Shown: positions 15,389 to 24,612, counted from the first letter of the stretch. The stretch is DNA of 34,114 bases from Mobilicoccus sp032100225 (GCA_032100225.1 DAMDJY010000012.1:1-34114); one strand, 5' to 3'. Made by a program: numbers and translations. Notes: generated by a model from the letters alone, not told the origin.

Positions 15389-16279
15389 GTGCCTCGTACC
15401 GCCCTTGCTTCGACCCGCCTCGCCGCCCTCGTGGCCGCATCCGCTCTTCTCCTCGCCGGTTGCGGCGGCGCAGACGACGCCAAGACGGCCCAGCCCGGAT
15501 CCACGGCCAGTGGGTCGACCGGTCCGGCTCTGGTCCAGGCCGGCAAGCTGATGGTCTGCACCCACCTCGCCTACAAGCCGTTCGAGTTCCCCGACGCCAG
15601 CGGCAAGGTCGTCGGGTTCGACATCGACATCATGGACATGGTCGCCAAGGACCTGGGCGTGACCACCGAGGTCGTCGACGTGCCGTTCGACCAGGTCACT
15701 TCCGGTGCCGCTCTGCAGGCCGGCAAGTGTGACGTCGCCGCCGCGGGCATGACGATCACCCCCGAGCGCGCCAACGCGGTGCTGTTCTCCGATCCGTACT
15801 TCGACGCCGAGCAGGCGCTCATCACCAAGACCGGCTCCGGCCTCACCAACCTCGCCCAGATGAAGGGCAAGAAGCTCGGTGTGCAGACCGACACGACCGG
15901 TCAGAAGTACGCCGAGGAGAACGCGGCCGCCAACGGCTACGAGGTCGTCGTGTTCGACGACCTGCCCACCAGCGTCAACGCGGTCAAGTCGGGGAACGTC
16001 GACGCGGCGATCAACGACAACGGCGTGCTCTACGACTTCGCCAAGGACAACACCGACACCGAGGTCGTCACCGAGTTCCACACCGGCGAGCAGTACGGCA
16101 TGGCGGCCCGCAAGGACCAGCCGAGCGGTCAGCAGATCATCGACGCGGTCAACAAGGCACTCGAGGCGTCCAAGGCCGACGGCCGCTACAAGGAGTCCTA
16201 CAAGAAGTGGTTCGGTGCCGAGCCGCAGGACAGCACTGAGGCGGGCATGAACACCGGAGCCCCCACCACCGCAGGCTGA
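15389..16279 (+). CDS. Polar amino acid ABC transporter, substrate-binding lipoprotein
   Basis: Protein of 296 residues. Lipoprotein signal peptide with lipobox LAGC (Cys about residue 27), then an SBP_bac_3 (family 3) solute-binding domain: VCTHLAYKPFEFPDASGKVVGFDIDIMDMVAKDLG, GKCDVAAAGMTITPERA, FSDPYFDAEQALITK and the lobe-2 KGKKLGVQTDTTGQKYAEEN. It captures an amino acid outside the membrane for the permease and ATPase encoded next. Ligand is unknown; family 3 proteins bind polar or charged amino acids. GTG 15389 is preceded by AGGAG with an 8-nt spacer; the frame upstream to 15248 is not needed. The 216-bp stretch before it shows no obvious operator. A perfect hairpin follows the gene, inside the operon. 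Confidence 0.93.
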   Translation: MPRTALASTRLAALVAASALLLAGCGGADDAKTAQPGSTASGSTGPALVQAGKLMVCTHLAYKPFEFPDASGKVVGFDIDIMDMVAKDLGVTTEVVDVPFDQVTSGAALQAGKCDVAAAGMTITPERANAVLFSDPYFDAEQALITKTGSGLTNLAQMKGKKLGVQTDTTGQKYAEENAAANGYEVVVFDDLPTSVNAVKSGNVDAAINDNGVLYDFAKDNTDTEVVTEFHTGEQYGMAARKDQPSGQQIIDAVNKALEASKADGRYKESYKKWFGAEPQDSTEAGMNTGAPTTAG

Positions 16280-16299
16280 TTCACTCCACACCCATTCGT

Positions 16300-16330
16300 T
16301 GCGGCGCCGCCTGATGCAGGCGGCGCCGCA
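16300..16330 (+). repeat. Perfect 12-bp hairpin inside the ABC transporter operon
   Basis: The arms 16300-16311 and 16319-16330 are exact reverse complements with a 7-nt loop (tgatgca). It lies 21 bp after the binding-protein stop and 13 bp before the permease Shine-Dalgarno sequence. It may act as a partial terminator or mRNA stabiliser, giving more binding protein than permease. Confidence 0.75.
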
Positions 16331-16353
16331 CTCTGATTCCCCAGGGAGCGTCC

Positions 16354-17205
16354 GTGTCCTCCACCACCACCCCCACGGCGGCGACCCCGCCGCCGGGCAC
16401 CCGCAAGGCCCGCCGCAGCGGCTCACCCCGCAAACGCGCCAAGCGGATCCGTCTCATCCAGTACGGAGTCCTGCTGCTGTTGCTCGTCGTGGCGATCGCC
16501 GTGGCCGACTGGCCGCAGATCGGCAAGGTGTTCTTCAAACCCGACCTCATCGGCGCGGCCCTCAAGCAGGGGCTCGTTCGAGCGTTCCTCAACACGCTCG
16601 CGTACTCCGGCGGTGCCTTCGTGTTCGGGCTTGCGCTCGGTACGGTTCTCGCGCTCATGCGGCTCTCGCAGGTGGCCGCCTACCGCTGGCTGGCCTCGGC
16701 GTACATCGAGTTCTTCCGCGGTGTGCCCGCGCTGATCGTCTTCCTCGCGTTCGGCATGCTGCCGCTCGCGTTCCCCGGCCTCACGATCCCGTTCGGCACC
16801 TACGGAACCGTGTGGAGCGCCCTGGGTCTCGTCAGCGCCGCCTACATGGCCGAGACGATCCGCGCCGGTATCCAGGCCGTGCCCAAGGGCCAGGTCGAGG
16901 CCGCCCGTTCGCTCGGCATGTCCTCCAGCCAGGCGCTGCGTCAGATCGTGTTGCCGCAGGCGTTCCGCATCATTCTGCCGCCGCTCACCAACGAGTTCAT
17001 CCTCGTCACCAAGGACTCCTCCCTGGTCTACGTGATCGGACTTTCGCGCGGCGCGTACGAACTCACCAAGTACGGCAAGGACCTCTCCAACGCCAACGCC
17101 AACCTGACGCCGCTGGTCCTCGCCGGATTCACCTATCTGCTCATCACCCTGCCGCTGGCCTACGCCGTGCGGCGGCTCGAGGCCCGCAACGCGAGAGGAC
17201 GCTGA
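16354..17205 (+). CDS. Polar amino acid ABC transporter, permease
   Basis: Integral membrane protein of 283 residues of the HisM/GlnP type (TIGR01726-like). A proline- and basic-rich cytoplasmic N-terminus (about 30 residues) is followed by a hydrophobic segment (IQYGVLLLLLVVAIAVADW) and a core of several further membrane helices. The ATPase-coupling EAA loop is clear: QVEAARSLGMSSSQALRQIVLPQAFR. YIEFFRGVPALIVFLAFG and NEFILVTKDSSLVYVIG are typical of amino acid permeases. GTG 16354 has AGGGAG 5 nt upstream. The stop codon is immediately followed by the ATPase ATG, so the two are co-translated. A single permease gene suggests a homodimer. Confidence 0.94.
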   Translation: MSSTTTPTAATPPPGTRKARRSGSPRKRAKRIRLIQYGVLLLLLVVAIAVADWPQIGKVFFKPDLIGAALKQGLVRAFLNTLAYSGGAFVFGLALGTVLALMRLSQVAAYRWLASAYIEFFRGVPALIVFLAFGMLPLAFPGLTIPFGTYGTVWSALGLVSAAYMAETIRAGIQAVPKGQVEAARSLGMSSSQALRQIVLPQAFRIILPPLTNEFILVTKDSSLVYVIGLSRGAYELTKYGKDLSNANANLTPLVLAGFTYLLITLPLAYAVRRLEARNARGR

Positions 17206-17206
17206 C

Positions 17207-18058
17207 ATGTCGACTGCAGCATCCACCCCTGATTCCAGCCCGGCTACGGGTGAGGACGTCGTCGTCATCACCGACCTGCACAAGTCGTTCGGCGAGGTCG
17301 AGGTGCTCAAGGGCATCGACCTGTCGATCCATCGCGGCGAAGTGGTCTGCGTCATCGGGCCGTCGGGCTCGGGCAAGTCCACCCTGCTCCGGTGCGTCAA
17401 CCTCCTCGAGGAGCCCACAGCGGGCAGCGTCGTCATCGAGGGCCAGGAGATCACCGACCCCGACTGCGACATCGACGACGTGCGCTCACGCCTCGGCATG
17501 GTGTTTCAGCAGTTCAACCTGTTTCCGCACCTCACCGTGCTGCAGAACTGCATGCTCGCCCAGACCAACGTGCTCGGGCGTCCCAAGGCCGAGGCCCGCA
17601 AGATCGCCCAGCACAACCTCGACCGCGTGGGCCTCGGTGACCGTGGTGACGCGCACCCGGCGCAGCTCTCCGGTGGTCAGCAGCAGCGCGTCGCGATCGC
17701 GCGGGCGTTGTCGATGGAGCCCGACCTCATGTTGTTCGACGAGCCCACCTCGGCGCTCGACCCCGAACTCGTCGGCGACGTGCTGTCGGTCATGCGGCTG
17801 CTCGCCAAGGAGGGGATGACGATGATGGTCGTCACCCACGAGATGGCGTTCGCGCGCGACGTGGCCGACCGCGTGATCTTCATGGACGCCGGCGTCATCG
17901 TCGAGCAGGGCACACCCGAGCGCGTCATCGGCAACCCGCAGGAGGAGCGCACCCGCGTCTTCCTGCAGCGCGTGCTCGACCCGACGCACGTCGATCCCGG
18001 AGCGCAGGATCGCGCGTACGCGGAGCGTCACCGCACCAACCCCGTCACGCCGGCGTGA
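17207..18058 (+). CDS. Polar amino acid ABC transporter, ATP-binding protein
   Basis: Protein of 283 residues that powers the transporter. All ATPase motifs are intact: Walker A GPSGSGKST, Q-loop GMVFQQFNLFPH (typical of amino acid importers), signature LSGGQQQRVAIARAL, Walker B LMLFDEPTSALDPEL, and H-loop VVTHEMAFARDVADRVIFMDAG. The N-terminal 20 residues (Ser/Thr/Pro-rich) precede the family core. The start ATG 17207 lies 1 nt after the permease stop. It is the last gene of the operon and is followed by a hairpin. It belongs with 15389-16279 and 16354-17205. Confidence 0.96.
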   Translation: MSTAASTPDSSPATGEDVVVITDLHKSFGEVEVLKGIDLSIHRGEVVCVIGPSGSGKSTLLRCVNLLEEPTAGSVVIEGQEITDPDCDIDDVRSRLGMVFQQFNLFPHLTVLQNCMLAQTNVLGRPKAEARKIAQHNLDRVGLGDRGDAHPAQLSGGQQQRVAIARALSMEPDLMLFDEPTSALDPELVGDVLSVMRLLAKEGMTMMVVTHEMAFARDVADRVIFMDAGVIVEQGTPERVIGNPQEERTRVFLQRVLDPTHVDPGAQDRAYAERHRTNPVTPA

Positions 18059-18063
18059 TCGAT

Positions 18064-18116
18064 CCCCGCGCCGTGCCCGGTGCTCGTGACAGGCACATGA
18101 CGAGTACGGCGCGGGG
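18064..18116 (+). terminator. Hairpin ending the ABC operon
   Basis: An 11-bp perfect outer stem (ccccgcgccgt 18064-18074 with acggcgcgggg 18106-18116) and an inner ctcgt/acgag stem (18083-18087 with 18100-18104). It lies 5 bp after the ATPase stop and 7 bp before the murI -10. There is no T-tract. Confidence 0.7.
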
Positions 18117-18123
18117 AAACGCC

Positions 18124-18129
18124 TATCCT
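18124..18129 (+). promoter_or_regulatory. -10-like TATCCT of a probable leaderless promoter (murI)
   Basis: TATCCT ends 6 nt before GTG 18136, with no Shine-Dalgarno sequence. This supports the short start over the upstream in-frame codons, which overlap the terminator. Confidence 0.55.
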
Positions 18130-18135
18130 TCCGGG

Positions 18136-18945
18136 GTGGGACAGGACGCGCCGATCGGCATCTTCGACTCCGGGTACGGGGGGCTCACCGTGGCCCGCGC
18201 CGTGCTGGACCAGCTGCCGGGCGAGTCGGTCGCCTACCTCGGCGACACCGCCCGCGCCCCTTACGGGCCACGTCCCATCGCCGAGACCCGCCGTTACGCG
18301 CTCGAATGTCTCGACGCGCTGGTGGAGACCGGGGTCAAGGCCCTGGTCATCGCCTGCAACACCGCCAGCGCCGCGATGCTGAACGACGCGCGCGAGCGGT
18401 ACGACGTGCCGGTCATCGAGGTGATCCGCCCTGCGGTACGTCGCGCTGCGGCCGCCACCCGCAACAACGTCGTCGGCGTCATCTCCACCACGGGCACCCA
18501 CCGCAGCCGCGCGTACACCGATGCGTTCGCCGCCGCCCCGCAGATTCGAGTGGTCTCGCAGCCGTGTCCGCGGTTCGTCGAGTTCGTCGAGGCGGGGGTC
18601 ACCGGCGGTGAAGAACTGCTGGATGTCGCTCGCGGCTACCTGCAGCCCGTGGTCGCCGAAGGCGTCGACACGCTCATCCTCGGCTGCACGCACTACCCGC
18701 TGCTCACCGGCGTCATCAGCTACGTCATGGGGGATCTCGTGACGCTGGTGTCGTCGGCGGAAGAGACCGCCAAGGACGTCTACCGCGTTCTCGCCGACCG
18801 GGACGCTCTGCGACCGCAGGGCTCTCCGACACCAGACCACCACTTTCGCACCACTGGCGACCCGGCCGAGTTCGCCCGCCTTGCACGGCGATTCCTCGGG
18901 CCGGAGGTCGGCAACCTGAACCTCGAACAGGGGACGCCCACATGA
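18136..18945 (+). CDS. murI: Glutamate racemase
   Basis: Protein of 269 residues that makes D-glutamate from L-glutamate for peptidoglycan, in the cytoplasm. The family marks are complete: IGIFDSGYGGLTV at the N-terminus with the general-base Asp-Ser, first catalytic Cys in IACNTASA, VIEVIRPA, and second catalytic Cys in LGCTHYPLL. Length is normal. GTG 18136 is chosen because homology starts at once (GQDAPIGIFDSG) and a -10-like element lies 6 nt upstream. Its stop codon overlaps the ATG of the next gene by 4 nt, so it heads an operon with the metallo-hydrolase, as Rv1338-Rv1339 do in M. tuberculosis. Confidence 0.96.
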   Translation: MGQDAPIGIFDSGYGGLTVARAVLDQLPGESVAYLGDTARAPYGPRPIAETRRYALECLDALVETGVKALVIACNTASAAMLNDARERYDVPVIEVIRPAVRRAAAATRNNVVGVISTTGTHRSRAYTDAFAAAPQIRVVSQPCPRFVEFVEAGVTGGEELLDVARGYLQPVVAEGVDTLILGCTHYPLLTGVISYVMGDLVTLVSSAEETAKDVYRVLADRDALRPQGSPTPDHHFRTTGDPAEFARLARRFLGPEVGNLNLEQGTPT

Positions 18946-19709
18946 TCGTCACCGTGATCGGATGCTCGGGCTCGATGCCCGGCCCGGCCTCTCCGGCGTC
19001 GTGCTACCTCGTCTCGGCCGAGGCCGACGGGCGCACGTGGACCATCGCGCTCGACCTGGGCAACGGCTCCACCGGCCCGATGCGCACCGTGATCGACCCC
19101 ATCGATCTCGACGCCGTCGTCCTCTCGCATCTGCACCCCGACCACTGCCTCGACGTGTGCAGCCTCTACGTCGCGCTCAACTACACCCCGGGACGCCGCC
19201 GCGAGACCCGCATGCCGCTCTACTCGCCCGCTGGTGCGCCGGACCGCCTCGCCCGCGCCTACGGGGTGGAGGAGCCGCACTCGCTGGAGAGCCGCTACGA
19301 GTTCGCCACGTTGACCGCGGGGGAGTCGTTCACGGTCGGCCCGTTCACCATCACGCCGATCCCCGTGTTCCACCCCGTCGAGGCGTACGGGCTGCGCGTC
19401 GAGGCGGACGGTGCCGTGCTCGCCTACACCGGTGACACCGACATCTGCCCCGAACTCACCGAGCTGTGCGCCGACGCCGACCTCGTCCTCGCCGACTGCG
19501 CCTACGTCGACGGCCGTGACGAGGGCGCCGGGGTCCACATGAGCGGTTCCAAGGCGGCGCGGGTCGCGCTCGAAGCCGGTGCGAAACGCCTCATGCTCAC
19601 CCACATTCCCGCCTGGAACGACCCCGAGGTCTGCCGTGCCCAGGCCGCCGCCATCTGGCCCGGTGAGGTCGAGATCGCCCGGCCCCTCGCCAGGTACGAG
19701 CTGCCCTGA
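18942..19709 (+). CDS. Rv1339-like MBL-fold hydrolase (putative cyclic-nucleotide phosphodiesterase)
   Basis: Protein of 255 residues with a metallo-beta-lactamase fold of the RNase Z-like branch. The metal motif is His63-x-His65-x-Asp67-His68 in SHLHPDHCLD. Further ligands are in PVFHPVEAYG, the Asp in YTGDTD, and LTHIPAWNDP (a His about residue 220). The M. tuberculosis homologue Rv1339 sits in the same place and has been described as an atypical cyclic AMP phosphodiesterase; that function is inferred here from orthology and position. It overlaps murI by 4 nt. It is soluble, with no signal peptide. Confidence 0.88.
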   Translation: MIVTVIGCSGSMPGPASPASCYLVSAEADGRTWTIALDLGNGSTGPMRTVIDPIDLDAVVLSHLHPDHCLDVCSLYVALNYTPGRRRETRMPLYSPAGAPDRLARAYGVEEPHSLESRYEFATLTAGESFTVGPFTITPIPVFHPVEAYGLRVEADGAVLAYTGDTDICPELTELCADADLVLADCAYVDGRDEGAGVHMSGSKAARVALEAGAKRLMLTHIPAWNDPEVCRAQAAAIWPGEVEIARPLARYELP

Positions 19710-19759
19710 CCGATCTGCGGCCTCCCGAACATCGGGCAAAGGTTGACGGTGCGAGTGCA

Positions 19760-19765
19760 TAGGCT
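19760..19765 (+). promoter_or_regulatory. -10-like TAGGCT of a probable leaderless promoter (rph)
   Basis: TAGGCT ends 6 nt before ATG 19772. A TTGACG lies at 19743-19748 but with only an 11-bp spacer, so it is probably not its -35. Confidence 0.5.
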
Positions 19766-19771
19766 GACGTC

Positions 19772-20541
<770 letters not shown>

Positions 20542-20545
<4 letters not shown>

Positions 20546-21137
20546 ACCGGCGCCTCGTGCTGGCCACCCGCAACGCGGGCAAGGTCGGCGAACTGCGCAT
20601 CATCCTCGCCGAGGTGCTGGAACAGCTCGACGTCGAACTCGTCGGCATGGACGCCTTTCCCGATGTCGAGGACGTCGTCGAGTCGGGCGTGACCTTCGAG
20701 GAGAACGCCCTGCTCAAGGCCCGCGCGGCCGCAGAGGCGACGGGCTTGCCGGCCGTGGCCGACGACTCCGGACTGGCCGTCGACGTGCTCGGGGGAGCCC
20801 CCGGCATCTTCAGCGCACGGTGGGCCGGCCGCCACGGTGAAGACGTCGCCAACTACGAACTCCTCCTCGCCCAGGTCTTCGACGTCCCCGACGAGCACCG
20901 CTCTGCCGCGTTCGTCTGCTGCGCCGCTCTGGCGATGCCGGACGGGCGCAGCGTCACCCGCGAGGCATGCTCGCGCGCGAGCCGCGGGGCGAGAACGGGT
21001 TCGGCTACGACCCGGTGCTCCAGGTGGCGAACGACACCCGCACGTGCGCCGAGCTGCCCTCGGAGGAGAAGAACCGGATCTCTCACCGGGCCCAGGCCTT
21101 CACGGCCCTGGCCGAGGAGCTGCCGCGTTACCTCTGA
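20542..21137 (+). pseudogene. rdgB: RdgB-type XTP/dITP pyrophosphatase gene, frameshifted
   Basis: The gene for the enzyme that removes ITP, dITP and XTP from nucleotide pools. From ATG 20542 the reading is normal for about 140 residues: VLATRNAGKVGELR, VTFEENALLKARAAAEATG, PAVADDSGLAVDVLGGAPGIFSARWAG and MPDGRSVTRE. At about 20964 the frame fails. The C-terminal part resumes in the frame of 20964 (GMLAREPRGENGFGYDPVL ... ELPSEEKNRISHRAQAF) and ends at TGA 21135-21137. One missing G would restore the frame (GAG-GGC-ATG), but about 4-5 residues normally present before the G-x-I/L-x-EPRG motif also look absent, so a small deletion of 3n+1 bases is more likely. Unrepaired, the original frame runs to 21180 with an unrelated tail. 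It overlaps rph by 4 nt. Sequencing error is possible. Confidence 0.85.
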
Positions 21138-21154
21138 ACGGGATCAGTACCCCA

Positions 21155-21178
21155 AAACCCTTGTCCCACAGAGGGTTT
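21155..21178 (+). terminator. Weak hairpin after rdgB
   Basis: A 7-bp stem, aaaccct (21155-21161) with agggttt (21172-21178), and a 10-nt loop, 17 bp after the rdgB stop. It may close the rph-rdgB transcript. Confidence 0.4.
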
Positions 21179-21208
21179 GATCGGTATGACAGGGATTGGG
21201 TGGCGGGT

Positions 21209-21227
21209 GGTGTCCCAGGGGGACACC
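21209..21227 (+). repeat. Inverted repeat upstream of the subtilase gene
   Basis: ggtgtccc (21209-21216) and gggacacc (21220-21227) with a 3-nt spacer, 25 bp before the Shine-Dalgarno sequence of the subtilase. It could be a leader hairpin or a protein-binding site. Confidence 0.4.
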
Positions 21228-21263
21228 AGCATTCCCGGTGCACCCCGATCCCAAGGACACAAT

Positions 21264-24200
21264 GTGAGTGCTCATTTGATGAGAGTCGGCAGTGTCGCCG
21301 CCCTCACCCTGGGGCTCGCGCTGGCGGGCTCGATCCCCGCCGGTGCCAACCCCGGCCCCGCTCCCTCCGACCCGCCCGGCCAGGGCTCGGCGCAGGGCAA
21401 GTCCTCGCCCGTCGCCGACAAGATGAGCAGCCACAGCCAGGAGCTGCTGCTCGAGGCACAGTCGGCGGGCAAGGCCCGGGTCGACGTCATGATGCTGACC
21501 GATGGTGGGCGAACGGCGCCCGTCGTCGCCGGGCTCAAGAGCCTCGGCGCCACTGTGGGGTACGTGCACGACAAGCTCGGGTACGTGCGCGCCTCGGTGC
21601 CCACCCAGCGGGCCCTGCAGATCTCCCAGATCAGCCAGGTGCAGCACGTCGACCTCGACGAGATGCTGACGATCCCCGACCCCGGGCCGACCGCGGACGG
21701 ACCCATCAAGGGCTCCGACCCGTGGACCGGGCCCAGCCCGAGCACGCCGCTCGAGAACCCGTACATGCCGATCGCCGACACGGGCGCGGCTGCGTTCCGC
21801 AAGGCCCACCCGACGTTCGACGGGCGTGAGGTGACCATCGGGATCCTCGACTCCGGTGTCGACCTCGACCACCCGGCGATGCAGAAGACGTCGACGGGGG
21901 AGCGCAAGGTCACCAACTGGATCACGGCGACCGACCCGCTGCTCGAGGCCGACGCCACGTGGCGCATCATGCTCACCCGCGTCACCGGGCCGAAGGCCTC
22001 GTACGACGGTGCCGAGTGGACCCTGCCGGACCGTGCCGGGGCGCAGTTCGCGATCAAAAAGTTCCGCGAGACGGCGGCTGCCGGCAGCGATGATGTCGGC
22101 GGCGACATCGACCGCGACGGCAAGAAGACCGGCGCCTGGGGCGTGCTGTACGACTACAAGACCGGCGACGTGTGGGTCGACGTCAACAACAACCAGGACT
22201 TCACCGACGACACGTTGATGCGCCCGTACAAGGAGCGCGGCCAGGTCGGCCACTTCGGCGTCGACAACCCCGCCACCAGCGTGTCGGAGCGGATGCCGTT
22301 CGTCGTCGAGTTCCGCAAGGACGTGGACCTCACGCCGGCCGGCCGGCCGGGCCAGAAGGCCGACGCGGTCAACATCGGCATGGTGGCGAGCTCACACGGC
22401 ACGCACGTGGCCGGGATCGCGGCCGGGGCGATGCCCGGGTGGCAGGTCAGTGGTGCTGCGCCGGGCGCGAAGATCGTTTCGGCCAAGGCCTGTGTCTACG
22501 CCGGAGGCTGCACCTCGGTCGCGCTCACCGAGGGCATGATCGAGCTCGTCGCCAATCAGGGTGTCGACGCCGTCAACATGTCGATCGGCGGACTGCCGGC
22601 CCTCAACGACGGCAACAACACCCGTTCGGCGCTGTACAACCGGCTCATCGACGAGTACGGCGTGCAGCTGTTCATCTCGGCGGGCAACTCCGGCCCGGGC
22701 GCCAACACCATCGGTGACCCGTCGGTGGCCTCCGACGTCGTCAGTGTCGCGGCCGGTGCCTCCAAGGACACCTGGTTGGCCAATTACGGCGCAGGCGCGA
22801 GCGCGCCCTACTGGGTGCAGAACTACTCCTCGCGCGGCCCGCGTGAGGACGGCGGGTTCAAGCCCAACCTCATGGCCCCCGGATCCGCCGTGAGCACGGT
22901 CCCGATGTTCATGGGCCAGGAGGACCTCGCCCAGGTCAGCTATAAGCTGCCCACCGGTCTGGCGATGTACAACGGCACATCGATGGCCTCCCCGCAGGCT
23001 GCCGGTGCCTCCTTGCTGCTCCTCTCGGCTGCGCGCCAGAGCGACGTCGCGGTCACGCCCAAGCAGTTGCGCACGGCGCTGTACACGACGGCCCAGTTCG
23101 TCCCAGGTCTCGAGGCGTCGGCTCAGGGCAACGGCCTCATCCGCGTCGACAAGGCGTGGCCGGTGCTCGCGGCCTCGCCCGCGACCGACAACAGCTACAC
23201 GATCTCCGCGCAGGTGTGTACGCCGCTGGCCGACCAGTTCGCGACGCCCGGTCGCGGCGAGGGCATCTACAACCGGTGCGCGCCGTCCGCGGGCGGTCAG
23301 CGCGTCGGCACGGCCAAGACGTACGACGTGACGATCACGCGCACGTCTGGACCGGCCGGGACTGTCACGCACCGACTCTCGTGGATCGGCAACGACGGCA
23401 CGTTCTCCTCGCCCGGCTCGGTCGACCTGCCGCTCGGCAACCCGGTGACCGTCAAGGTGACCGCCATGCCGCAGCGCACGGGTGACAACTCCGCGATCCT
23501 TGACATCACCCCCGCCGGATCCCGCATGGGCACGCGGATGATGGCGGCGGTCGTCGTCGCCGACGACCTCGGCACCGCGCCGTACACGGCCACGATGAAG
23601 GGCTCCGTCGAGCGGGTGCGCTCGCGCAGCCTGTTCGTCTCGGTCCCCGAGGGCGCCAAGGCGCTGCAGGTCAACCTGTCCGGCATCGCCAACGGTTCGG
23701 CCGTGCGGTTCCTCGCGGTGAGCCCGCAGGGCCTCCCGATCGAGTCCTCCGCGCTCGGTGGTAAGTGCTACACGGCCATCGGCGACGGCAAGGCCTGCCG
23801 TCCCACGTCGCGGGCCTACCTCGAGCCGATGCCGGGCGTGTGGGAGATCATCGTCGACGCCAGCCGTCGCACGCCCACCACGCAGAACCCGTTCTCTCTG
23901 ACGGCCTCGGTGCAGGGCATCACGGCCGAGCCGGCGACGCAGACGCTCCCGTCGATCAAGGTCGGCGCGCCCACCGAGGTCACGTGGACGATCCGCAACG
24001 CGTTCGGTCCGGTCACGGTGACCGGTCGCGGCGGGCCCCTCGGCTCGCAGCGCGCGGAGCGTCCGACGATCCAGCAGGGCGAGACCCACACGTACACGGT
24101 GGAGGTCCCGGCCGGTGCGGATCGACTGGAGGCCACGATCGGCAAGACCAGTGACGCTGCGGCGGACCTCGACCTGCTCGTCAAGAACGCGGCCGGTGAT

Positions 24201-24542
24201 GAGGTCGGGCGTTCCGCCGACGGTGACTCGGAGGAGTCCGTGACGGTGCCCAACCCGGCTCCGGGCACGTACACCGTCGAGGTCGACGGGTACGCCATCG
24301 CCCAGGGTGGCACCGCCTACGACTACCTCGACGTGTTCTACGGCCCGAGCCTCGGTGAGGTCGCGGTCCAGAGCCGCGCAGTCACGTTGGCTCACGGACA
24401 GGCGATGAAGGTGACGGGCGTCGTTCGCGCTGCCGCGCCGGTGGCCGCCGGCCGTACGCTCGTCGGCGAACTCCAGGCCGTCAACACCGAGGGCTTCGCC
24501 ATCGGGTCGGCCAAGGTCGTCATCGAGAAGGTCGTCGAGTAA
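21264..24542 (+). CDS. Large secreted S8 family serine peptidase (subtilase)
   Basis: Protein of 1092 residues. N-terminal signal peptide (MRVGSVAALTLGLALAGSIPAGA), then an I9-like propeptide region (VDVMMLTDGGRTAPVVAG... AVQHVDLDE-type, to about residue 140). The subtilisin triad is Asp196 (ILDSGVDLDHP), His378 (SSHGTHVAG) and Ser573 (NGTSMASPQAAG), with the oxyanion Asn in FISAGNSGPGAN. The Asp-His distance of about 180 residues is far longer than in subtilisin and resembles tripeptidyl-peptidase II; the insert holds DIDRDGK and DVNNNQDFTDD, which look calcium-binding. The C-terminal half is beta-rich, with a PPC-like domain near the end (PNPAPGTYTVEVDGY). GTG 21264 has AAGGA 6 nt upstream; ATG 21279 is an alternative. 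Substrate is unknown; probably extracellular protein breakdown. A strong hairpin follows. Confidence 0.93.
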   Translation: MSAHLMRVGSVAALTLGLALAGSIPAGANPGPAPSDPPGQGSAQGKSSPVADKMSSHSQELLLEAQSAGKARVDVMMLTDGGRTAPVVAGLKSLGATVGYVHDKLGYVRASVPTQRALQISQISQVQHVDLDEMLTIPDPGPTADGPIKGSDPWTGPSPSTPLENPYMPIADTGAAAFRKAHPTFDGREVTIGILDSGVDLDHPAMQKTSTGERKVTNWITATDPLLEADATWRIMLTRVTGPKASYDGAEWTLPDRAGAQFAIKKFRETAAAGSDDVGGDIDRDGKKTGAWGVLYDYKTGDVWVDVNNNQDFTDDTLMRPYKERGQVGHFGVDNPATSVSERMPFVVEFRKDVDLTPAGRPGQKADAVNIGMVASSHGTHVAGIAAGAMPGWQVSGAAPGAKIVSAKACVYAGGCTSVALTEGMIELVANQGVDAVNMSIGGLPALNDGNNTRSALYNRLIDEYGVQLFISAGNSGPGANTIGDPSVASDVVSVAAGASKDTWLANYGAGASAPYWVQNYSSRGPREDGGFKPNLMAPGSAVSTVPMFMGQEDLAQVSYKLPTGLAMYNGTSMASPQAAGASLLLLSAARQSDVAVTPKQLRTALYTTAQFVPGLEASAQGNGLIRVDKAWPVLAASPATDNSYTISAQVCTPLADQFATPGRGEGIYNRCAPSAGGQRVGTAKTYDVTITRTSGPAGTVTHRLSWIGNDGTFSSPGSVDLPLGNPVTVKVTAMPQRTGDNSAILDITPAGSRMGTRMMAAVVVADDLGTAPYTATMKGSVERVRSRSLFVSVPEGAKALQVNLSGIANGSAVRFLAVSPQGLPIESSALGGKCYTAIGDGKACRPTSRAYLEPMPGVWEIIVDASRRTPTTQNPFSLTASVQGITAEPATQTLPSIKVGAPTEVTWTIRNAFGPVTVTGRGGPLGSQRAERPTIQQGETHTYTVEVPAGADRLEATIGKTSDAAADLDLLVKNAAGDEVGRSADGDSEESVTVPNPAPGTYTVEVDGYAIAQGGTAYDYLDVFYGPSLGEVAVQSRAVTLAHGQAMKVTGVVRAAAPVAAGRTLVGELQAVNTEGFAIGSAKVVIEKVVE

Positions 24543-24612
24543 CGACAACACGGGTGGTTCGATCCGAACTGGATCGAGATCCACCAAGGCCCCCACCCGG
24601 GGGGTGAGAACG

